DNA from: Apoda limacodes
Lineage: Eukaryota; Arthropoda; Insecta; Lepidoptera; Limacodidae
Assembly: GCA_946406115.1 (NCBI GenBank)
Contig: OX291551.1
Span: 13,702,001-13,766,000, forward strand
Length of the DNA stretch: 64,000 bases
Reading direction: 5' to 3'
Shown here: positions 33,965-46,210 of the stretch, one piece after another
Position numbering within the stretch: the stretch's first letter is position 1
Layout: each line of letters starts with the position of its first letter
Made by a program: the position numbers and the translations under genes
Notes under the pieces: generated by a model
Databases searched by the model: none
What the model saw: only the letters and a program-made list of their open reading frames with translations
Told to the model about the DNA's origin: nothing

Positions 33965-36900
33965 CTAATCATTTTCCTTCTTCTCCACTTCTTTTTGTTG
34001 TAGTTCGCTTTCATCTTCATCTAGTTTAGTTTCTAAGAGAATCTCCGGTTTAAGGAACGGCTTTGCGGATTTTATGAGGCCATTTTCATCAGCCAGAGGC
34101 AATATTTCGCATATTAATGGGGACTCTACTCCTAATATGTAGTGACATGTTCTAGGTTCTAATAAGTAGAGCGAAACTTGTGCAGAACTTGAGGAATTTT
34201 CCAAACATTTCAGTTTGACTTCTGTCTGTCGAGGTTTCCCTGTTTTGTCGCAAATGTCCCCGTCGGAATAAAAGTGAGATATGGATGTGCGTTGTTCTAA
34301 AACAATAATGTTTATATTATAATAAAATGATTTTTTTAGCCTTGAGGCACAAAAACAAAAAAATAAGATTTTCTGACTTAAGGCTGAATTGTATGAGTAG
34401 GTAGGTAGGTAGGTACCTGTATATGCAAGTTTTTGTATAAAAGCACAGTACAGTGACTAGAACACGGGGAACCCCCTCCTGGTACACGGGGAACTCCCCT
34501 CCTGGCGGTGACTCGCCTCCGGTTCGAGGCTCATGCCGGTCGAAGGGACGCCCCCGAGAGCGACAACCCAAGCCGAGGCTCCCCCCGCGGGGAGCCCTTG
34601 AGCGTTGGGCGCTCTATGGGCTGAGGCTCCTTCAGAGTCTCGTCCCAAAGAGCCCGGTGAAGCAGTAATGGAAAAGCATAGTCAGTCAGAAAAAAAAGAT
34701 ACATAGAGCACTGAGTAGAACCGCGCATTTAAGTTTTCCCGACGAAAAAGTGACATGGTTCACTTGGGATATCAAAATGTAAGATTTTTTTTGTTAGAAT
34801 TTGTAGGATCTCACGCAATTATCACACGCAAATCATAAAGCTCCGACTTCCAGTCATTAGAATAATTCTAATTTTATTACTAACTCAGATAAAGAAAACA
34901 TCATATTCAAACATTGTGCAAGTAAAAAATTGCATGTAAAGTCCATCAATTTGCACTATATCATCGTATGAACAAAGATTTGTAATTTGACATTTTTAAA
35001 CGCACTTTTGTAATCCGAAGCTAAGTCGGCCAATCTAATTTTATTGGAAATGTGTAAAAAGTGTTGTGTGGTTATATTTTTTTTTTATATTTTTGTATTA
35101 CCAATAGGTTTAGGAGCTTTCCCTTTGTTTTCTTTGATCCACTCAATATGCGCTTCCTCGTCAAACTTTCCCAACAACAAGGTTGTTTTCTCACCAGTCC
35201 GATCGACATGGTACTGTATCACATGCTTTCCATAACAGAACTCGTATTTCCACCATCCAGTGCCCTGAAAACCCAAATGACAAACTTATTAATATAATTT
35301 AGGGAATGCTAAAAATGGGAAGAAATATATTGTTGGTGTTGAATGTTTAAATTTATGGATTTCTTTGTTTTAAATATGGTAGGTACAATATTGTTGAGTC
35401 GCTGGTGGCCTAGAGATTCTAATTTCGCCTCACGTCCTAAAGAGGGAAGAAAAATCACCTCGACATTAGAATTTTTTGAAAAAAAAAGGATTGCTCGTAA
35501 CAAACATGATTTACGAACATCATAGCCATGAAATGTGAATTTTAAGAAAAAGTGACACTATTATCCGAAATAGATTTGAGATTTGTTGAACGTAGGAGCT
35601 ACTTCACGACTGAATTAGTAAGCTACGCAATTAACTAAATTAACTGCTGCTTCAGTGGACTTATGAGGGAACTTGCGTTTTTTTTTTGAGAAAATACGCA
35701 TTTTTGTAAACAATTAACTAACTATCATAACATTTTTTTTACAAAAGTATCTTTTTTTTCTTTACTATTACTATGCACTAAACGCAATGGATTCAAATCA
35801 AATAGATCATAAGAAAGTAACTGGCTTACCCCGGTAAGACAGTTTTCTCCGTTGAGGAATGCCCTTACTGGAGAGTCGTCAGTGACAACCGCAGCGGCTT
35901 TATCCAATAAAGGCAGACCCTTTTCACCGCCTTCAGTTACAAGATCATCTTCATTTAACGGGTGGAGTTCAAACTTGAGGTGCGTCTCACCGTCCTGAAA
36001 AGATTTTTTGTAATTTTGTTACTGGATCAAGTGGATATAAGTATGATAAACATATTTGGCGACAAGAAAGCTTTTAAACACAAGAATCACTAATAATGAC
36101 CAAAACATCCCAATTATATTTACTAGCTGGCCCAGCATTTCTACTATTTTTATGTGCTACAGCGCCCTCTAGTGGCGAGTTATAGCAAAAACAAAAAACC
36201 TTCTCCATAAAAAAAACACTTCGATATTTCACATAATGTAGGGCACTCAGGCAAATGCCAATAACACCTTCAAAGTTGAAGAGCTTTGGAAGGTCTGAAA
36301 GGGTAGGTTTTTCATCCTCTTTCAGGAACTCAGTACAGTATTAATTTGCTTAGCACCTTCTTAGATAATCATCATCATCATATCATATCCACTGCTGGAC
36401 ATCACCTTAATTTCTCCACAGCGTGCGGCTCTGTCACCAACGGTTATCCGCAACCTTCACAAGGTTGGTTTGGTTTGGTTTTGGGGGGTTCTGGATAGGG
36501 ATGGGTGTTGCGCTCAAACATGTACATGTATGAGTGTGTACACATATTTGCATAGATTTGTGCAATTTGTGGCCTGGTTCCTTCATGATTGATAGGCAAA
36601 CACCCGGGGAGTTTCTTATCACTTCTTCTTCCCTTAGGCTTGTTTCAAAAGTGACAGGAAGTTAAACGGTGTGCATTTCCTGCCGGACTGTCGTGTAACA
36701 GCTGGACTACATCGTGATGTACAACATCTGTGAATGTGTGTGTGCCTATGGGTATGTGTGGACGTTTATATGATGCAACCTCTCGCGTTTGGATCGAGGC
36801 ACCGACACCGGACGGCAGCCGGTGGCGAATTACAGCAAATTATTAATACTATTCTTACTATATTTATTAAATGTTATTATACTATGTAAGTTTTTTTTTT

Positions 36901-39900
36901 TCGTTCTAATAATTCTTGAAATATATGTGTTTGTTTACATATATTTATATATGTGTGTATTTATGCATATGATTGTGCAATAATATACCTAACAATAATC
37001 CTACTAGTAGGTACTATTAAGTATATGGATTCCTTCACACAATTGAGGAATTTGCCGCTTCACATGGTGCGCCCCCTAAGCTACATAAAAACAAAAAAAT
37101 ATTTGTATATAGACAACTTTGTTATTAGTACCTTTACTACCTTATTTATATTACTTAGTGTTGCAATACAGATTGTATAAATATTAGTTGATGAAAAAAG
37201 GCTCCTTTCGGCAAAATTTTACCTGTTAAATGGATTGACAATTCAAAAGTGTTCTCGGACAGCTATTTGAATTAATATTTTTTCATTTATTGGTCATTCA
37301 TCGATCTGACGGAGGGCTGTCCAAAGTGCGCTTTCTTGTACGTGGTCGTCATTTGAAGCATTTTTTTTTTACTTACATAGCCAGTATGGCTCTAATATTT
37401 TTTAAAGAGAATACTACACAGTAACGGTAGCTACATTACTAGAATTGTTAACATTAGAAGTGTAACGTCACATGCGGGATTACACCCTTCGGTCTTCTGC
37501 ACAGGCTATTAAAATAGTGTAGAAATTATAAATTATAAAAAATAAAACAAAGCAGCAGCTTCATAAGTAACAAACACACAATAAAATATACCTACATAAA
37601 ATGCATTTACTTCCAACACAACACTTACTAATATAAATATGAAACTAAAAATAAAATGTGCATCAAAAACAATTACCTTATCAATTTTTTCAACTTTTAA
37701 CACAGCAACAACATCCTTAGAATCCATGTCCTGAACATGCCAAGAGGTGTTAATGATACAACAGCTCCCCAGCTTAATACAACTCAACAAAGAAAAAATA
37801 TTATAGCAATTTCTTTAATCCTAGTTAATTTGTAACATATAACCGTAAAACAAAAATAAATGTCTATTAGTTTTAATTTGACTTACAAATAATATTTAAA
37901 AAATTAGCCTTTTTCTTTTATTTTTTGCTTTCCTATTCCATAAATTAATATTTGGCTAATCAGAGAATGGGTGAACATGAGGATTTAAACCTTAAGACTA
38001 CATATGCCTACATTTATATGAAAGTATTTTATTGCTACAGGTTATATATTCCACAAGTAAAACTGCAGGGAGTATTACTGTAAAGAGTAAAGGTTTGTTT
38101 GTTTGTAGCTTTATAGCTCAACAATGGCTGAATAAATTAAATTCTTGAAGAATTCTCTAGGTTTCAGCTACTTGTTACTAACACTCGGATTGCTATAGAC
38201 GGAACCGCGCAACACAGCTAGCTTAATATCTATTAGATATTTCCAATTTCCTCATCGAAGAAAGCGAATTACAAAAATCGAAATGTTGAAAATGTAAAAC
38301 TTGTTATTGGCTATTTTTAGAACGTTTTGTATTTTTTGTATGAAGTCTGAATTATAGTAGCTCACAAGATATATTTTAAGAGTATTAGAAAATTTTCTAA
38401 AAATTGCTTATGACTAGTTTTATATTTTCAACATTCGGATTCTCAAAATTTGCTTTCTTCAAAAAAAAAATTATAAATATCTAATGGCGCCGCTAGTTAG
38501 CTGCTATACTCCCCTTAAGATTGAGGACAATAAATAGAGTCTTTTAAAGATCTCAATAGATATTTATATCAAGAGAATTTTATAGTTTCAATTTAACATC
38601 TTTCTTTCTTGCATTTAGTTTTTAATCGTAAAATAAATTGTGTTGAGTTGTATCATAGTTACTAAGAAATTTAGCAATTAACGCATATAGAAGACTGTAT
38701 CAATATTAGTTAAATTGCAGAATGGTAGTTATGTAGGTAGAGCAGACTAGTTAACAGAACGCATGTATGTTTTATCTATGTAAGTGCAACAATCATCTAC
38801 GTTGGTAACTAAATGTTTTACACAGCAAGGCTCAAAATCTAGCAAATGGAAAAACAATCTAACAAACAGACATGCATCAATTTTACTAATAAAAAAAATA
38901 TCTATATCTCTTAAGCTGTGGTTTTAAATTAAACAACATAAGTAAAATAAATAATGTTCATTTTTATGTAATATGTCTTTTAACACTAGGCCTTTTTACT
39001 TACTTAATAGTTTTTGCTTCTAAGTAGGAATAAAATAATTACTTAACCACCAACTACAAAAGTCTTATTGCACAGCTGTAGTATTAATAGTTTTTCAAAA
39101 TAGTAACTTAAGTACGTCATATATTTTAAATTGTCATACTCATAAACCGTTCATTCCATTACAGGGCTGATATGTTCTGAATAACAAATAATTATTTTAT
39201 AATAAGAGGCTATAGAGCTATTCTGTACTACCTACCAGAGGAGGTAAAAATTGCAGTGTATGGACTGCAGTTTACTTAGCCAATGACTAGAACAGTCCTT
39301 CCCGCGTATGACACTCGAGGTAGTAACTAGTATTTTATCTATGACATGATGTTTGTTCATAGCATCTCCTATAGTGTAAGTAATAGGAAGTAAGAATACT
39401 ACTTGGAATATATTTATTTGTAATTTGATTGTTTTAGACAACACAGCAACGCTCTGGAGGAATGAAACTTTAGTGGCAAATAAGCTTTTGACCCCCCCGA
39501 TTTTAGATGGTCACCATAGCGAAATCAGAACTATAAAATATAGTTTTTAGATTCTAATTTCCTTGAAACATATAAGATGATGTGAGCGTGATGTGCCGGT
39601 GTTGATCTGACATACACCGTGATACTTCAACCAGAGGTTAAGAGACACAGTTAAAACAATGTATTCTATGCATAATAAATAATAAAATACCTAAAATATA
39701 CATACATTTTTACTTGTGTGTGTTTTAAATACTTACATTACTCAGCAGTCTAATAGTTTGGTGATGAAACTTCAAATTGTCCACTTCCATTTTCAATAAA
39801 CTCCTAGGTTTTTTAGGTGCATCACCTATTGGGATACATTCTATGGAATTTTCGCTCACTTCTTTTGGCTTAAACTGTGGATGTTCACAAAGTAACGGTG

Positions 39901-42900
39901 ATAAAATTATAATTTCATATTCACATGTAGAAGTTTCTTTAAATGAATAAACTTCATGTTTTCCATGGCTATAACAAACATATAGCACTCTTGTCTTTCT
40001 GGGTTTACCACTTAAATCACATAGCGTACCTGGTAACAAAATTACTTATTTTTAATGCTGGACTAAAATTTAAAAAAAAGATTTAAAAAAATGTTTTATT
40101 CTACAATAAAAGATCAGATCAGTTAAAAGAATATGTTTAATTGTTACAAGTTTAGGGTTTCGTAAAAAACTCTAATTGAGTCACAGTGTAGTGCTAATTA
40201 AAACTAAAATAATGAAATAAGAATAGAACTTACCTGTAAAGCAGTACTTCTTGTAATTCTACAAGAACTAGACCCATCACCATACAGAAACAAAGGGACA
40301 TGATAAGATGATCAATACTTTTATAAAGAGAGTGTGTCTGTTCTATTTGTGTAAAAATTAAACTCCAGAACTACCCAACCAGTTCCAAATATAAAATACC
40401 TAAATAATTATTTTTTTTATTTTATTTAATTTAATTTTAAATTAATTAAAATAATTAATTTATCAAATGCATATAATATGTAGGTTATGTCTGAGCTGCC
40501 TACATCATATATGCCTATTATATTAACAAAGAGAAATAAACTTTTATGTACCATCTTCCATAGTCATTGCGACATAAGGTAAGGAAAGTCCTTCCACTTT
40601 TGTAGTTTTCAAGGATGCTATGTTTTCCTCAATGGACTTTGTCTCAGCCTCCAGCTTTTCCTGTTTCTCAGGAGTCCAATGCCCAAGGAAGTACTCTTGA
40701 GTCCTGACTTGTTTTCCTGTAAACGAAATGGAGTACCTGCATGTATTTAATAGCTAAAAATACTTTTAAAAATGTTTACTTATAGCTGCATCATGGTTCA
40801 GTTATTGTCTTTAGGATAAATTTCTTAGAAATACATTCTTAGGATGAGTACATAAAAAAAGAAACCAATATCTGAAGGATATTTTAACCACTTCAGCGTT
40901 TTACAATAATAGCTGCGCAGTGCTTTAACTAAGATTAATACCTTAACCTCTCTTACCATCTCGTTCCTCATGATACTGCCTTATGTACCTTCCATGGCAC
41001 ACTTCATAGCTCCAGTAGCTCTCAAGTCGATAAGAACATATTTTCTGAGAGAACAATGGCTTCAAAAGGCTAATTGGAGACGGTCCATCATATTCACCAC
41101 CACGTTTTGCTTCTTTAGTATTAAGTTCTGGTAAATAACAGTGATAATTTTCTTTGTTGGATGTTGTAACTTTTAGCACTTCTCTATTCTAAAAGTATGT
41201 TTAAATGATTAAAGCTTGTTACAAAATAATGGAATATAGATATAGGAGAAAACACTTTTGAAATTCAGAAGGAATGAAACAGTAGATGTTTAAAAAAACC
41301 AATTTATAATTTTTACTTGTTTCCTATTCTGTATATCAATTGTTTTGTATTGTATGAATATACATATTTATGTATGATATTAATGGTATTATTTTTATGT
41401 ATTATTAATATGTAGGTATATAAAACATAATTAAATATTATACTTTATATCATTTACAATAGTGGTCACATTGGTGTTTTTTATTAGTAGTTTTGACACT
41501 GTCCACTCTGTGGGCTTGGGTTAAAGAATGTAGCACAAACTTTTTTTAAAGTACTTGCAGCTGCCAGCTAATTAAAGACAATAAAAGCTGCGTTCTGAAT
41601 TTTAAGAAATAAAATAATTTTACATTTAGATTTCTTTTGTTCTTCCAGGTATTTATAAAAACCTGCCTTTTTCATCAAATAACAATTTTTTACCCAATTT
41701 AAAATGGGAAAAAACAAGAGTTGCAATTTGTCAACTAGGAAACATATTTTGAATTTTTATGGCAAAGTTTGATCATACAGAAAAATCGCAAACCACTTGA
41801 ACTGCTCCATGGACAAAGCAGGGAACATACATATACAAACATACATTCCTAAACAGTAGGAAAAACAACTTTACTAGACAATTATTATCCCACACATGAA
41901 AAGATTTTTATACTTGCGCCCCCTTTTAGTTAACCCGTCATGCGTCCAAGGTCCCACAGTGGGACCTAAGCGACTTGTGTCGCGGGGGAATTTTTTCAGG
42001 ACGACTTTTATCAGACTGGCTAATTGTAAGTATTCAGAAGTGAAGCCAGTGGCCTGTCCTACGCTCTAGTATTTTTGGGTGGACAATATTTTGTGCGCTT
42101 AATATTTTTTTATCAGAAATTGTTTTGGTAATTTGACCGGCCGCCATTTATATTGCGCCATTTTGAGTTGGATTTTGGATTTTATTAACAGTAGCTTAGA
42201 GTTCATTTTGACCCCTGGTAATGTGCTATATATAAAAAACTATGTATTTTTTTAGTAAATAAATTTATTATTACTTATTATATTTATCATAAACTTATAG
42301 TCCGGGAGCCAGCAATCCTGAAAGACCCGTCATCGCGGATTCTAAAATTTTTAATGAAAATTTATAGTTTATACTCACACATATAAAATGCGCTTGGTCG
42401 GCTTGGATTTTATTAGCCGGTAGTGATTTAAATAAATTATATATGGTTAAATTCATTAAATGTTTTACCATCATCGTGGATTTTAATTTTCCTATGGGTG
42501 ATTTTGTGCAAAATGTTGTACTTAATTAGAAAAAATCAGCCGACCAACATTTTTTAGCCGGAAAGGGTTCGCAACCCTATTTAAATAATATTAGAGGGCG
42601 TAAAATTTCTCCGTTATCACGGATTTCTTTTTTTTCTTATTTTACGCGTTTTAATATCAGTTTTAAAAATATCTTAGTATGCCTGCTTACGCCTGCTTAC
42701 AAAATGAAGAATACCAAAATATGTTTGAGCATTTGACAAATCATGAAGACATAAATAATAAACAAATTACAGATTCAGTACAAAGGTTTACAAATGAGAT
42801 GTATAAAATAACCAATAATGACGTGAATGCTGCAAGATTTGAATTATTTTTAAAATTTTTTGCAAGTACATGTGACAAAGAAGAATTTTATAAAGGTATA

Positions 42901-44355
42901 ATAATTTTCAATTCAAGTAATATTCCTCAATGTTGGAAAACATTAATGCAAAAAATTTTACGCACTATGTTTGTAAACTCTATGTGGCAAAATGCTACTG
43001 AAGCTATTTGTATTTTATACGAACCAACGGAATGTGGATGGCAATTAAATGAATCCAGTAAACTTGAACCATTGTGGTACATTAGCCCACCGGCGCCATT
43101 AAAAGTTGAAGAAGTTTTAATTTGCCAACAAGATGGAAAAGAAGAAGGTGAAGAATCATCAGAAGAAGAAAGAAGTTTTAATATGGATGATAACGATGTA
43201 AATGATTATTAATAAATAAAATTAAATTAAACGTAATCTTTGTATCAACCTTAATTTATTATACGATCAACTAAAATTAAAATTTACCTACATTTCCTTT
43301 AAATAATTTTTTGAATAAATTCGTAAATAATTTTTTTTAAATAAATTTTCCTACATTTACTTTTTCCTATATTAATCTATCGATATCAGAGGTAGAAAAA
43401 ATAAATTACTCCAAAAGAGTCTTCAAAGTAGTACAATGCATGATGCTTAGCGAAATAATAAAAACTAGTATGCGCGATTCTTCCGGCTATTTCTAAGCAG
43501 GCATACCAAGATATTTTTAAAACTGATATTAAAACGCGTAAAAAAAAAAAAAGAAATCCGTGATAATGGTGAAATTTTACCTCCTGTAATATCATTTAAA
43601 TAGGGTTGCGAACCCTTTCCGGCTAAATAATGTTGGTCGGCCGATTTTTTTCTAATTAAGTACAACATTTTGCACAAAATCACCCATAGGAAAATTAAAA
43701 TCCACGATGATGGTAAAACATTTAATGAATTTAACCATATATAATTTATTTAAATCATTACCGGCTAATAAAATCCAAGCCGACCAAGCGCATTTTATAT
43801 GTGTGAGTATAAACTATAAATTTTCATTAAAAATTTAAGAATCCACGATGACGGGTCTTTCAGGATTGCTGGCTCCTCGCCTATTATTCTTATTACTTTT
43901 ATATATACTGTATATATTAGGGAACATACCTAAAAATAAATAAAGAGGAATAAACATAATAAAGTTAGGTGTATGTCCGTTTGTATGCGGCAAGGGCGGA
44001 TAATTTCCTTAGTATGGGGACGCTTGACTGGTTAAGGACTTTGACACACAGCCCAAATAATTTAATTCGACATTCCCTTTAGAGCGTTCCAAACGACTTT
44101 TTTAGTTTCCTCCCGCGGCTCAAGTAGTAAAATTAGAATTTGGTTATGTTTACAAGTATTTCAAAATATATAAGCAAACTTTAAACCACATACTTCAGAT
44201 TTATTAATATCTCCATCCACAGTGCTTTGAAAAATATCCTGTGAGCCAGGCCAATTTATTCCAAATAATATGCTATCATCAAAACCTTTGAAATCGTGTT
44301 CAATGCAGATTGCAATATGAATAGCACAAATAAATATGAACCAAGTACACTTCAT
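33965..44355 (-). CDS. ERLEC1: ER lectin 1 (ERLEC1/XTP3-B), complete, 521 aa
   Basis: The - strand gene has eight exons: 44355-44194, 41188-40957, 40716-40552, 40029-39737, 37730-37677, 35994-35830, 35264-35102 and 34296-33965. They sum to 1566 bases with every phase and GT/AG border consistent. Residues 1 to about 19 are a signal peptide ([20 protein letters not shown]). Two MRH (mannose-6-phosphate receptor homology) domains follow. MRH1 spans about 100-240 ([38 protein letters not shown]). MRH2 spans about 354-471 ([42 protein letters not shown]). In MRH2 the Gln, Arg, Glu and Tyr positions expected for glycan binding are present; MRH1 has Leu in place of that Glu (LSPLLC). In the family, ERLEC1 is a luminal lectin that passes mannose-trimmed misfolded glycoproteins to the SEL1L-HRD1 degradation complex. 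The tail is acidic and ends KEND, not a classical KDEL. No earlier in-frame ATG was seen upstream of 44355. Confidence 0.95.
34434..34698 (+). mobile_element. 5'-truncated non-LTR retrotransposon tail
   Basis: This GC-rich segment begins near GGAACCCCCTCCTGG and runs through 'ggggaactcccctcctggcggtgactcgcc', 'ggacgcccccgagagcgacaacccaagcc' and 'ccggtgaagcagtaatgg', ending in an A-run (CAGAAAAAAAAG). It is nearly the same 3' end as the elements at 55376-55867 and 60127-60619. It lies in the last ERLEC1 intron, antisense to that gene. Poly(A) at one end and truncation at the other fit target-primed insertion. The clade (R1-like or other) is not certain. Confidence 0.7.
36365..36840 (+). repeat. 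interspersed repeat in ERLEC1 intron
   Basis: The repeat begins ATCATCATCATATCATATCC, then 'actgctggacatcacc', a word typical of lepidopteran retroelement fragments. It continues with GC-richer sequence including 'ggtttggtttggttttgggggg' and 'gcaccgacaccggacggcagcc'. Boundaries are approximate and no coding motif is kept. Confidence 0.45.
37731..39736. other. ERLEC1 intron, no further exon seen
   Basis: The intron between the 293-bp exon (residues about 187-284) and the 54-bp exon. It is AT-rich. A degraded retroelement-tail word (GACGGAACCGCGCAACACAGC) lies at about 38200. Confidence 0.5.
42305..43876 (+). mobile_element. 1.57-kb element with about 385-bp inverted repeats
   Basis: The left arm (about 42305-42690) begins GGAGCCAGCAATCCTGAAAG and ends ATATCTTAGTATGCCTGCTT. 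The right arm (about 43494-43876) is its inverted copy with only a few per cent mismatches. The arms enclose about 800 bp with one ORF on the + strand. Long inverted arms with a single small ORF are not the plan of standard mariner, hAT or piggyBac elements. They are closer to foldback-like elements or deletion forms of larger long-TIR elements. Flanks (AGTCCG / TCGCCT) show no clear target duplication. No transposase motif is visible, so it is probably non-autonomous or of an unfamiliar type. Confidence 0.8.
42679..43212 (+). CDS. ORF of the long-TIR element, 177 aa
   Basis: The ORF is intact from ATG to TAA; the start lies inside the left inverted repeat. The N-terminal part is polar and Asn-rich. 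The middle has [13 protein letters not shown] and [20 protein letters not shown], then GWQLN and [13 protein letters not shown]. The last about 30 residues are strongly acidic ([10 protein letters not shown]). I remember a similar block (I-P-x-x-x-x-x-L-x-x-H/K-x-x-R-A/T, W near, G-W, P-P-A-P-x-x-V-x-x-L-L) near the C-terminus of uncharacterised ORFs repeated in arthropod genomes. There it is followed by a Cys-rich stretch that is missing here. Function is unknown, and the link is from memory only. Confidence 0.6.
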   Translation: MPAYACLQNEEYQNMFEHLTNHEDINNKQITDSVQRFTNEMYKITNNDVNAARFELFLKFFASTCDKEEFYKGIIIFNSSNIPQCWKTLMQKILRTMFVNSMWQNATEAICILYEPTECGWQLNESSKLEPLWYISPPAPLKVEEVLICQQDGKEEGEESSEEERSFNMDDNDVNDY

Positions 44356-44399
44356 AATTGTTTCATAAATTCTTGATATAACCAAGTCTCATTGAGATT

Positions 44400-45049
44400 G
44401 ATTTAGTAACTAAAAATAATAACTTTACATAAATTTATGAAATGCCATTTGTTTACTCATTGACTACTATTATTCTTTATGCAGTTATTTTAAAAACAAT
44501 ATATGGTTCTATTTAATATCCATTAACTTTTAAACTTGTTAATTTTGCCGTATAACAATTAAGGGACTTGGCGAATTGTCATTTGTTGATATTTGTTTTT
44601 TTGTCTCGTATATTACACGAGCAACGGAATAGATCTATACAGCCCTTTCCTGTTGAAAGTCTTAAATATATAACAAAAGAAAGAATAAAAAAAAAAATTA
44701 TAAATATTTAAAATAACAAATATATTATGTCTGTTAGATATGATTGAATTACGTTTTTTTAAAATTCCGACTATTTATTATTTTATATTAGTTTCCACGC
44801 AACGTTTGTTTTCTAAAAGATAGTTAAATTAATAGTATTCATAGTTTTATTATCATGTTAATTTGTTTTTAATGATTGAATTTTTTATTGAAATTAATTC
44901 CGAGTTTATTTTTAAATTAATGAGTAGTAGATATTGAGTGATTGATTTAAGTACTATATCACATAGTAACTAAAACAAAAACTAAATTTTTGCCATATTT
45001 TCGAGTAGTCTGATTTAGAAATAAGATTTGTTATTGGGGCAAGTGCACC
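44400..45049. other. ERLEC1 upstream region, no gene seen
   Basis: AT-rich sequence upstream of the ERLEC1 start codon. It should hold the promoter or an untranslated first exon, but no core motif stands out. Confidence 0.35.
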
Positions 45050-45190
45050 CGACGTGATGTGAGGTGCGTGGCGAGACGGGTAATTGACATCATCAATCAT
45101 CAACCAGCCTGTAGGTGTCTACTATTGGACATAGGCCTTTTCTTATGAACACTTACACACCCGGTCCTTCGCCTGCGACGTAGCCCTAAT
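45050..45190 (+). repeat. retroelement fragment
   Basis: It carries GACATCATCAATCATCAACC, then 'agcctgtaggtgtctactattggacataggcctttt'. This is a decayed form of the 'cgtccactgctggacataggcct' word found throughout Lepidoptera. Confidence 0.5.
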
Positions 45191-45779
45191 GGGTAAAACT
45201 TCTATAAATAACACAGTACACATAGGAGTAAGGCACAAATTATTTTTTAATATATTTCATTAAATTTGCTTTCACTTTTAAGTTTTTTGTCATAGTTTAA
45301 TCAACAAAGTGGTGATATTGTGTTTCTTATGTTGAATATTGAAGGAAATCGGTTTAAAAATATCTTTCTTTCCGTATCTAATCTAACTTTATATCAAATA
45401 TTTCTAATTGCGATATTAGTATCGGAATTCCGATATTGAAATCCGATATCGGAATTAAAAACCTTCCGATATTACATTAGGGCATGTATTGAAGGCTAAA
45501 ATCTATTCTGCCGTCTTTGAGCCATTGTGTAAGTAAAATTTTTAGGACCGCTGCAGAATTATTGTAACAGATTAAATTAAATCGGATTTAATGTAGATTT
45601 TGAAAATTATTTTACAAAATCTCGTCAATTTTTTTTTTTAATTTAGATTGTATCCATGATTCATGCTGTTTTTTTTGGAATAGCTGACCCGGCGAACGTT
45701 GTTTACTTTTTAAAAAAACAACTGCCGCACCAACCTATTGTGAACGGGTTGTACTTATTCATAAAACCTTCCCCAGCGT

Positions 45780-46210
45780 ATGCAAAATTTCCCCTTACTG
45801 CGCGATTCCGACTCGCATTTGACCCTGTCTGACTCGCACTTGACTCTTTCTTTCTTTCCCGGCGCTTGCATAACAACTTGCCAAAATTTCTTCAAATTCG
45901 GTTTACCCTTATTGCGCAAGTCCGACTCGCACTTGACCCTGTCCGATTCGCACTTGAAATATTTTTAGGGTTCCGTACCCAAAGGATAAAAAAGTGACCC
46001 TATTACTAAGACTCTGTTGTCCGTCCGTCCGTCCGTCTGTCACCAGGCTGTATCTCATGAACTGTGACAGTTAGACAGTTGAAATTTTTTACAGAAGATG
46101 TATTTCTGTTGCCGCTATTACAAAAAAAAAAAAAAAATGTTTAAGGGGGCTCCCATACAACAAACGTGATTTTTTGCGCGTTTTTGCTCGATATTGATAA
46201 CGGATAACAC
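45780..46210 (+). repeat. lepidopteran interspersed repeat with internal duplication
   Basis: The module 'ccgactcgca(c/t)ttgaccctgtc(t/c)ga(c/t)tcgcacttga' occurs at about 45808 and again at about 45921, roughly 113 bp apart. It is followed by TTTTTAGGGTTCCGTACCCA, 'ctattactaagactctgttgtccgtccgtccgtccgtctgtcaccagg', 'gacagttgaaat' and 'cccatacaacaaacgtgatttttt'. This is the + orientation of the family at 3845-4170. Confidence 0.7.

Larger units (their letters stand above)
41930..44035. mobile_element. candidate outer element with TTAA ends
   Basis: TTAACCCGTCATGCGTCC at 41930 and, read on the - strand from 44035, TTAACCAGTCAAGCGTCC match at 16 of 18 positions. The outer four bases are TTAA on each side, the target duplication of piggyBac-like (and Kolobok) elements. 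The inner long-TIR element would then be nested in it. Apart from these ends no internal similarity is seen, so chance cannot be fully excluded. Confidence 0.4.
41189..44193. other. ERLEC1 intron 1, host of the long-TIR element
   Basis: On the gene strand the donor is GAA|GTATGTG and the acceptor is CTTTTAG|AATAG; the exon on each side is in phase 0. Most of the intron is occupied by the elements at 41930-44035 and 42305-43876. Confidence 0.75.

Noticed and set aside
33961..34204. Short stand-alone gene on the - strand
   Set aside because: It is the last exon of ERLEC1; the frame continues upstream to an acceptor at 34297 and joins the MRH2 exons in phase.
34317..34728. Several GC-rich open frames on both strands
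   Set aside because: They are produced by the retrotransposon tail at 34434-34698; the same frames recur in the 55.4- and 60.1-kb copies.
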